DNA of 64,000 nt, taken from contig DATNQM010000009.1 in assembly GCA_036704045.1 (NCBI GenBank), positions 24,817 to 88,816 on the forward strand, written 5' to 3'. Source of the stretch: Ancylothrix sp036704045 (lineage in GTDB: Bacteria; Cyanobacteriota; Cyanobacteriia; Cyanobacteriales; Oscillatoriaceae). This document shows, piece by piece, positions 58,132 to 64,000 of the stretch (its first letter is position 1; each line of letters opens with the position of its first letter). The notes beneath the pieces were generated by a model. That model ran no database searches and was not told the DNA's origin. It saw only the letters and a program-made list of their open reading frames with translations. Made by a program: the position numbers and the translations under genes.

Positions 58132-59301
58132 TTAACCGCTTGTTAATTTAGTCCAGAAACTTTCATAAATTTCTGTCATTTCTGGTGAGACCGGCAAGAT
58201 TCGTTCACATTTTTCTAGGGCTGCTTCTGGGGGAAACAAACTAATATTATTTCTTACCTCGTCTGGCAATAATTCCATTGCTTTTTTATTGGGAGTTGCA
58301 AAGCTTAATCTCTCGCAAATTTTGGCGGCGATGGTGGGTTGCAAAACGAAATTCATCCAGGCATAAGCAGCATCTACATTAGGGGCAAATTTGGGGATTA
58401 CCATTGTATCTGTCCACAAAGAAGATCCGCTTTTTGGCAAAGCATATTTTAATTTTTCGTCTTCTGACATAATTTCATTTGCATCAGAAGAATAACACAT
58501 TGCCATATTCATATCGCCGCTTAACATTTGTGTCCGCCAACCATCGGTAGTAAAAGAAGCAATGGCAGGTTTGAGGGCAACTAATTTTTCATAGGCTTCT
58601 TTGATTTCTTCGCGATTTGTTGAGTTGTACGAATATCCCAACATTCGTAATGTTGCACCCATGACTTCTCTGGGGTCATTCAGTAGGGTCAAACGCCGAA
58701 AAAGAGTTTGCTGAAATTTCCACAAATAACTCCAATCATCGGGGGGTTGTTGGATTTTTTCGCTGTTATAAATTAGGCCGGTGGTTCCCCAGCTTATGGG
58801 TACACTGTAGCGGTTATTTGGGTCATAACCGGGGTTTTGAAATTGAGGAATTAAGTTTGCTAAACCTGGTAAACGACTGTGATCTAGTTCGTTGATTATG
58901 CTTAATTCAACCATTTTTTTTACAGCATAATCGGAGGGATAAATAAGGCTGTAGGCGCCTCCTCCCGATGCCTGAATTTTGGCAAGCATGGCTTCATTAG
59001 AATCAAAGACATCGGCTATTACTTCGATGCCGGTTTGTTCTGCAAACTCATCTAGCAAATCTTGGTCTGTATATCCTGCCCAAGTAAACATATACATTTT
59101 ATTGGGAGGTAAAGGGCCAGGAGATGACTGTACCTCAGCCAGACGCCAGCCACAGCTAGATAACGCCATTCCTGAAAGTGCGGCCCCTGATGTTTGCAAA
59201 AATTGACGTCGGCTTATGCCCATATTTTGATTTGGTTTAGTTTGGGCTTTTTTTTGCTGCCCACGAGGCAGTTTAAATCTCTGTAAATCAGTCGGTGGCA
59301 C
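58132..59301 (-). CDS. potD: Polyamine-binding protein with Tat motif and lipobox (PotD)
   Basis: Extracytoplasmic binding protein of the transporter. The family pattern is clear: MYMFTWAGYTDQDLLDEFAEQTGI, YSLIYPSDYAVKKM, YSVPISWGTTGLIYN, and DAAYAWMNFVLQP. The N-terminus carries a twin-arginine motif (S-R31-R32-Q-F-L) and a possible lipobox (ALSSC, Cys50), so it may be exported folded and lipid-anchored. The annotated GTG start at 59301 adds 26 residues before MGISRRQFL; the ATG at 59223 is a credible alternative. The ligand (spermidine or putrescine) cannot be told from sequence. Confidence 0.9.
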   Translation of the reverse strand: MPPTDLQRFKLPRGQQKKAQTKPNQNMGISRRQFLQTSGAALSGMALSSCGWRLAEVQSSPGPLPPNKMYMFTWAGYTDQDLLDEFAEQTGIEVIADVFDSNEAMLAKIQASGGGAYSLIYPSDYAVKKMVELSIINELDHSRLPGLANLIPQFQNPGYDPNNRYSVPISWGTTGLIYNSEKIQQPPDDWSYLWKFQQTLFRRLTLLNDPREVMGATLRMLGYSYNSTNREEIKEAYEKLVALKPAIASFTTDGWRTQMLSGDMNMAMCYSSDANEIMSEDEKLKYALPKSGSSLWTDTMVIPKFAPNVDAAYAWMNFVLQPTIAAKICERLSFATPNKKAMELLPDEVRNNISLFPPEAALEKCERILPVSPEMTEIYESFWTKLTSG

Positions 59302-59523
59302 TGTCTTTTTTCCCGCTTTTTTCTGACTAAATCAATGCTTTATTAACAATATCTTACTGATTGCTCTAAGGGTATAACCTCTCGTGTTTTAGGATATTTA
59401 TTTTGAGAGGCAAACCTAATTTTTGTTGAAATTTTATGAAATTCCAGTGGGTACTTTTGACTCAATGGACTTTCATTAAAGTCACCTTTTTTGTCTCTTT
59501 TTTCCAAGGAGAAAAAATTTTGC

Positions 59524-60651
59524 CTACACAGTTAAAGCAATAGCATCACCGGCTGACCAAGAAGCATAAATGGGGGTTTCGCTAGAGGGTAATTTTCCGA
59601 CAGTATTGGGTTGCAAAACCGTCATTAAATCTCCTGATGTTAACTCAACGACATAGTGTACATGAGTTCCCATAAACATAGCGTGTTTGAGCCGGCCTTC
59701 AAAAGAGTTAACTTCAACACTGGGCGGATAAAGGCTGAGTTGGATTTTTTCCGGTCGTACACTTACTACCACATCGGCGCCGGTGGCATAGTTAACATCT
59801 TGTTGTGGTTGGACAATAATTTTTAATTTTTTATCGCTGATAATTTGGAGACTGGAAGCGTCTTGATTTTCAATGCGTCCTTTAAACAAATTTGTATCGC
59901 CAATAAAGTCGGCCACAAAAGGCGTGCGTGGTTTTTCGTAAATTTCAACGGGGTTGCCAATTTGCTCGATGCGGCCATAATTCATGACAGCGATGCGGTC
60001 TGATAATGAGAGGGCTTCTTCTTGGTCGTGAGTGACCATAACAAAAGTTAAACCCAATTCTTTATGGAGGTTGGATAGTTCTACCTGCATTTCTTTACGC
60101 AGTTTTAAGTCTAGGGCTCCGAGGGGTTCATCAAGGAGTAGTACGGCTGGCCGGTTGACTAAGGCTCTTGCTAAGGCGACTCGTTGCTGTTGTCCGCCGG
60201 AGAGTTGGGCCGGATAGCGGTTAGCGTAGGCTTCCATTTTGACGAGTTTGAGGGCTTCTCGGACTCTGGTTTCAACTTCGGCTTTTCCCAGGCGTTTGAT
60301 GCGTAGTCCAAAGGCGATATTTTCGGAGACGCTGAGATGGCTAAAAAGGGCGTAGCTTTGAAATACGGTATTGACAGGTCGGCGATAGGGCGGAACTTGG
60401 TTCATAGACTGTCCGCGTATGTACAACTCGCCGGCGGATGGCATTTCAAAACCGGCAATCATGCGGAGAGTGGTAGTTTTTCCGCACCCTGAAGGGCCAA
60501 GGATGCTGAAGAATTCGCCCTGGTGAATATCGAGGTCTACACCGCGAACGGCGGTTTCGCCGTTATAGACTTTAAAGACTTTGCGGAGTTCTACATCAAG
60601 GTTTTGATCGCTAAGAGTCCCGCCTCGATTTTGGGTAGCCGTTTGAATCAT
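59524..60651 (-). CDS. potA: Polyamine-type ABC transporter ATP-binding protein (PotA)
   Basis: Energises polyamine uptake. Walker A GPSGCGKTT, Q-loop VFQSYALFSHLSV, signature LSGGQQQRVALARALV, Walker B VLLLDEPLGALD and H-loop VTHDQEEALS are intact. The C-terminal TOBE domain (about 265-375, VVSVRPEKIQLS, HYVVELTSGD) regulates activity. It is first of four genes in the order A-D-B-C on the minus strand, with 222 bases to potD. It is divergent from the SpoIID-like gene. Confidence 0.95.
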   Translation of the reverse strand: MIQTATQNRGGTLSDQNLDVELRKVFKVYNGETAVRGVDLDIHQGEFFSILGPSGCGKTTTLRMIAGFEMPSAGELYIRGQSMNQVPPYRRPVNTVFQSYALFSHLSVSENIAFGLRIKRLGKAEVETRVREALKLVKMEAYANRYPAQLSGGQQQRVALARALVNRPAVLLLDEPLGALDLKLRKEMQVELSNLHKELGLTFVMVTHDQEEALSLSDRIAVMNYGRIEQIGNPVEIYEKPRTPFVADFIGDTNLFKGRIENQDASSLQIISDKKLKIIVQPQQDVNYATGADVVVSVRPEKIQLSLYPPSVEVNSFEGRLKHAMFMGTHVHYVVELTSGDLMTVLQPNTVGKLPSSETPIYASWSAGDAIALTV

Positions 60652-61067
60652 AGTTTTTACCTGCGGTGATGCCTGCCGTTGAAAGCTGATTTTTTGATTG
60701 GCTGAGGGTGTTTGGGTTTATTGTATCCAGCTAGTTTGTTTTTAGCTCAAGTTATTTTGTGTTTTGTTATCAAGCTTTGGGGTTATGCTTTGATGGCTAT
60801 CTGGTTATTTAAAAATTTTTTTTGGACAATTTTTTGCCACAGCCGTCTTTTGTCCCACAAATATGATATCAAAGTCTGTTAGACCGGCCCATTTTGGATA
60901 TCTTTGATCTCTCCGGCATTTTTTAGTTTTCTATGTTTAGGAGATTGGCAGGATGCGGTAAGTTCTGAGTAACAAGGATGAGCATAGCATCCAATCAGGC
61001 TCTACTAAAAAAGTAAATGCTTTAACTCTGGTCAAATTATTTTTTTACTTGTGAGGAATTTTTAGGG
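60652..61067. other. Divergent promoter region between potA and the SpoIID-like gene
   Basis: About 415 bases that must contain both promoters. I see no gene or strong hairpin. GAGGAATTTTTAGGG precedes the ATG at 61068. Confidence 0.4.
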
Positions 61068-62252
61068 ATGATGACTAGATTTTTTTTCGATTTTATGGTA
61101 AGTAAATTCAAAATTTCGGGGAGTTTGGGAGGCCGGCACTGGTTGTTGGCTTTGTTTGTTTGGTTTATTTTGGCTTTTCCAGCAGCGGCGCGCGAGTTGC
61201 GGGTGGCTATTGAAGAGGGCGTTAGTCAGGTAAAGATAGGCAGTTCAACGAATGCAACGGTGACGGATGGCACCGGCAAGGTTTTAGGCCAACTTGCGGG
61301 GATGAATGGCTTTGCGGCGCAACTTAAAAATGGTATGGTGGCGCTTGACCGTTGGCAAGCTGGGGAAATTAAAATTCAACCGGCCGGCGAAGGTTATGTT
61401 TATATTGGGGATCGCTGGTATCGCGGTAGTATTCGCATTGTTTCTACCGGCAAGGCGCTGACGGCCGTTAATCATGTGGATTTAGATAATTATTTATACA
61501 GTGTGCTAGGGGCAGAAATGGATGGGACTTGGCCCCAAGAAGCTTTGAAGGCCCAAGCTGTGGCGGCTCGCTCCTATGCGCTTTACGAGCAGATTAATAA
61601 TTTTAATGGCGTTTCGGATGTGGGGGATAACCAGGGCTGGCAAGTTTACAAGGGAGTTGAGAGTGAGTCCCCAGGTACTTATGCGGCTGTGAATGCTACA
61701 AAAGGATTGTTTATGGCCTATAACAATCAGGTGATTTTGGCGGCGTTTCACTCTTGTTCGGGCGGACGGACAGAGAATGTAGAGGATGTGTGGGTTGATC
61801 CGCTGCCTTATTTGCGGGGAGTGCAAGATTATGATGAGGGGGCGCCTGGTTGCCGGTGGTCGCAAACCCTTACACGGGAAGACCTCAGCCGCAAAATTGC
61901 GGGGGTAGGTAATGTGGTGGCTTTGGTGCCAGAAAAGACGGTAGAAAAAACCGGCAGAATTATTAAAATGAAGGTGATCGGTGATGCGGGGACTAAGGTT
62001 GTAGATGGGGAAGAATTGCGGGCAAGTTTAGGTTTAAATAGTAGCTTGTTTAAAGTGATTCCTCAAGGGGGAAGTTCTGAGAAGGGTCAGGATAAAACTC
62101 CGCCGTCGGCTTTTGTGTTTCAAGGGGCCGGTTTTGGTCATGGTTTGGGTTTAAGTCAGTGGGGGGCTTATAATTTGGCGCGTCAGGGTTGGAATTATCA
62201 AGCTATTTTGACGCATTATTATCAAGGGGCAATTTTGGCGAAAATGCAGTAG
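61068..62252 (+). CDS. SpoIID/LytB domain protein
   Basis: An exported protein, 394 aa. A signal-anchor (LLALFVWFILAFPAAA, ending near residue 41) precedes the SpoIID domain (about 125-385), with characteristic VDLDNYLYSVLGAEM, WPQEALKAQAVAARSYAL and the late GHGLGLSQWGAYNLA. SpoIID of Bacillus is a peptidoglycan lytic transglycosylase, so a cell-wall remodelling role is likely. The catalytic Glu of the family would be the one in GAEM. Cyanobacteria carry several such genes. A perfect hairpin terminator follows. Confidence 0.92.
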   Translation: MMTRFFFDFMVSKFKISGSLGGRHWLLALFVWFILAFPAAARELRVAIEEGVSQVKIGSSTNATVTDGTGKVLGQLAGMNGFAAQLKNGMVALDRWQAGEIKIQPAGEGYVYIGDRWYRGSIRIVSTGKALTAVNHVDLDNYLYSVLGAEMDGTWPQEALKAQAVAARSYALYEQINNFNGVSDVGDNQGWQVYKGVESESPGTYAAVNATKGLFMAYNNQVILAAFHSCSGGRTENVEDVWVDPLPYLRGVQDYDEGAPGCRWSQTLTREDLSRKIAGVGNVVALVPEKTVEKTGRIIKMKVIGDAGTKVVDGEELRASLGLNSSLFKVIPQGGSSEKGQDKTPPSAFVFQGAGFGHGLGLSQWGAYNLARQGWNYQAILTHYYQGAILAKMQ

Positions 62253-62276
62253 TTTTTTGTTGTTTATAAAGCAATT

Positions 62277-62309
62277 AAAAACCCGGTTTATTGGACAAAC
62301 CGGGTTTTT
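62277..62309. terminator. Bidirectional terminator after the SpoIID-like gene
   Basis: AAAAACCCGGTTT / AAACCGGGTTTTT, perfect 13-base stem with a seven-base loop, between convergent genes. It shares its core with terminators at 14.1, 21.1, 23.7 and 26.0 kb. Confidence 0.9.
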
Positions 62310-62329
62310 AAAAACCTAAAATTTCAGGG

Positions 62330-63640
62330 TTAATGGTCGTTGCTATTTAGCCGGCGCATCCACTCGTCTTCGCCTTTTTCAATCTTTTTAAATTCTTGTT
62401 CTTCTAAGTCGGTTTCTGTGGTGTAGGCAAGGTTTTCTGTGGTGATGATTTTTTGACCGGCAAATTGTTTGGCAAAGCTTAATTTCTGCTGCAATTGTTC
62501 ATCGGGTTGAGTTAATATAGCTGCCCGTTCTTGTCGGAGTTGGTTGCGTTGATCGATTTTTTTGTTTTGTAATTTTATCCAAAAATACCGGCCGCTTGGT
62601 ATGGCAAGAAATCCCACACCGTAGGCTAGTAATAGGCCGTAAATAGAGGCGACAAAAGCTGCAATGCTGGTAATTTCTTCTATTACTTCAGGGTCTAGTA
62701 ATAGGTAGCCGAGAAATAGGGCACCGGCCAGGTTAACTACTCCCAAACCGGCAGCTAAGAATAGTTGTCCTGATGTGGCTTTGCTAAACCGCCATAACCA
62801 TTCGCGGAGGTAGGCCGGTAGGGTAGTTTCTTGGGAGTATTCTTGGGCTGTGGTTTGTAGTTCGGGAAAGTGGTAAATTAATTGTCCTTCGTTGCTTACT
62901 TCTGGCCGGCCCTCAAATTTAGTTAGAACTGGTAACATATATTCTTCATATTCTGTGGCGTAGCCTTTGGCAATTTCATCGAGGTAAGGGGCAATTTGTT
63001 CAGCGATGACTGCGCCTTTGTTGTTGCGGATAATACTGCCAATTATTTGCCAGCGTCTTTCATCGATGTTGGCGTTGGGGTTGCCATCACCAAAGATGAA
63101 GGAAAAGACGGCTTCTAAGAAATTTAATTCGCGTTTTTCTTCTGGGGAATAGCGACGGTAGGGCCGGTTATCGTAGTCCCAATAAAAGAACCAAAACCAA
63201 TCGGGCCCAAACCAAAAACGGGGCATAAAAATGCCTCCACCACTCGATGATCCGCTGTCGCCTCTGTCGTCACTACTGGAGTTGACGGCGGTGAGGATGG
63301 CGAAGATGCTAAGGAAAATTAAAAGGATGGAAAGTATTAATATTAGGCCGAAAGAAATGCGGATGAGGTAAAACAACACTCGCCAGATTTTTTGCCACCA
63401 TTCTTGTATTTGCAGTTGGATATATTTGTTGCGGAGGATGTCGCGGAAGTTTTGGGGGAACTGGTAAACGACATCGCCGGTTTCGGCGACTTGGAGGTGT
63501 CCCCCGGCTTCTGAGGCGAGGGTGAGGAGTCCTTTTTCTGCAAGGTTGATGTTGAGGCCGGCTTTTGTGGCGATGTCTCCGACTGTGACACGGTAGCCGA
63601 GTTGTTCAACGGCTTGCATGATGTTGGGGTCGGTTTGCAT
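62330..63640 (-). CDS. Membrane protein with a duplicated N-terminal-type domain, 436 aa
   Basis: I do not recognise a named family. The N-terminal part (about 1-70) looks like a small winged-helix-type domain with GGHLQVAETGDVVYQFPQ (47-64). A similar pattern, GRPEVSNEGQLIYHFPE, recurs at 244-260, so the protein holds two copies of the domain. Between them is a helix (about 88-118), then a Gly/Ser-rich and aromatic stretch (FMPRFWFGPDWFWFFYWDYD). Two more helices lie at about 295-315 and 325-350, and a charged, basic-to-acidic tail follows. Similar proteins occur in other cyanobacteria as far as I recall. Function unknown. Confidence 0.75.
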   Translation of the reverse strand: MQTDPNIMQAVEQLGYRVTVGDIATKAGLNINLAEKGLLTLASEAGGHLQVAETGDVVYQFPQNFRDILRNKYIQLQIQEWWQKIWRVLFYLIRISFGLILILSILLIFLSIFAILTAVNSSSDDRGDSGSSSGGGIFMPRFWFGPDWFWFFYWDYDNRPYRRYSPEEKRELNFLEAVFSFIFGDGNPNANIDERRWQIIGSIIRNNKGAVIAEQIAPYLDEIAKGYATEYEEYMLPVLTKFEGRPEVSNEGQLIYHFPELQTTAQEYSQETTLPAYLREWLWRFSKATSGQLFLAAGLGVVNLAGALFLGYLLLDPEVIEEITSIAAFVASIYGLLLAYGVGFLAIPSGRYFWIKLQNKKIDQRNQLRQERAAILTQPDEQLQQKLSFAKQFAGQKIITTENLAYTTETDLEEQEFKKIEKGEDEWMRRLNSNDH

Positions 63641-63708
63641 GGGTTTTTTTGTGAGGGGGTTTATTTTCTAGTATAGAAGTTTGAGTTTTTTTGGGGGGTG
63701 GGTGCGTT

Positions 63709-64000
63709 TTAGTTGAGTAAGAAAATATCCATTGGGATACTTTTTTCTTGCCAGTATTCAACAGTTGAATTTAATATTGTCAGGGCTATTTGCCACTGGT
63801 CGGGTTCTGCTTTTGCAAAGATTTCGGGTTGGTCGTAAATTAAGATATAAGCGCGAGCAGGACACCATTTTAAGTCGGTGATACAGTCGTTAAAGGCATC
63901 CCAGTTTTGACCATAATAGGCTGGAAATTTTAGGGTTTCACCAGCCTGTTTTAAGAAGGTTTGTTTATTAGTAATTTCTTTGCCATCAAGGTAGAAAACT
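63709..64000 (-). CDS. Barstar-like protein, 3' part (runs off the window)
   Basis: The last 96 codons of a minus-strand gene whose start lies beyond the right edge. The pattern FYLDGKEITNKQTFLKQAG, then FPAYYGQNWDAFNDCITDLKW (quoted in part: YYGQNWDAFNDCITD), matches the barstar fold, where the YxGxNxDAxxDxLxD region forms the barnase-binding surface. Barstar proteins inhibit ribonucleases of barnase type. The end (WQEKSIPMDIFLLN) looks complete. No RNase gene is visible, so whether it is an immunity protein or a stand-alone regulator is unknown. Confidence 0.75.
   Translation of the reverse strand, partial: VFYLDGKEITNKQTFLKQAGETLKFPAYYGQNWDAFNDCITDLKWCPARAYILIYDQPEIFAKAEPDQWQIALTILNSTVEYWQEKSIPMDIFLLN

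Noticed and set aside
1..64000. tRNA, rRNA, CRISPR arrays, insertion sequences and prophage genes
   Set aside because: I looked for T-arm motifs, regularly spaced repeats, transposases and integrases and saw none.

Overview
The window is a cyanobacterial chromosome segment. It carries the SbtA/SbtB bicarbonate transport pair, an SpkB-type protein kinase, a short primary-like (group 2) sigma factor, a DUF1517 protein, a GlsB/YeaQ-type protein, a CHAT protease fused to a haemagglutinin-type secretion domain, and many proteins known mainly from cyanobacteria. Moderate AT-richness, long intergenic gaps, short dispersed repeats and several large multidomain signalling proteins suggest a filamentous species, perhaps Oscillatoriales. 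I cannot name the genus. NCCGGN hexamers (ACCGGC, GCCGGT) look strikingly frequent in genes and terminators.

Layout. 1-4.3 kb: a possible gene end, an unknown gene, ssb, and a sugar nucleotidyltransferase whose phosphomannomutase-like half has lost its catalytic motifs. 4.7-8.4 kb: a small membrane protein, a methyltransferase and pheT. 9-16.6 kb: SpkB-like kinase, moeA, cobO, a group 2 sigma factor and lgt. 16.8-21.4 kb: an amino-acid-permease/PAS/histidine-kinase fusion, rlmN and a 57-residue zinc-ribbon gene. 21.4-25.6 kb: a repeat-rich gap, sbtA-sbtB, a glycosyltransferase-TPR protein and a GlsB-like protein. 26-32.4 kb: a kinase-TPR protein, a DUF1400 protein, three fasciclin-domain proteins and a GST. 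32.6-43.1 kb: a HerA-like ATPase, serS, molybdate uptake (modA, fused modBC), a divergently arranged Zn/Mn ABC transporter and an anchored unknown protein. 43.2-48.9 kb: a second kinase-TPR protein with an altered catalytic loop, small genes, rpsN, nth and a site-2 protease. 49.1-56 kb: the CHAT protein, an old yellow enzyme, the DUF1517 protein and a class D beta-lactamase-like protein. 56.2-64 kb: a polyamine-type ABC operon (A-D-B-C order), a SpoIID-like protein, a duplicated-domain membrane protein and the 3' part of a barstar-like gene cut by the window edge.

How the genes work together. Nutrient import is the main theme: bicarbonate (sbtAB), molybdate (modA-modBC, with moeA for cofactor synthesis elsewhere), Zn/Mn and polyamines. 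The second theme is signalling: three Ser/Thr kinases, the transporter-kinase fusion and a sigma factor. The rest is dispersed housekeeping: ssb, pheT, serS, rpsN, rlmN, nth and lgt.

The less ordinary material is the permease-histidine kinase fusion, the CHAT/haemagglutinin fusion, the degenerate phosphomannomutase domain, the kinase with Asn in place of the catalytic-loop Lys, and two families of small inverted-end repeats that each occur twice. I saw no CRISPR array, tRNA, rRNA or intact insertion sequence.
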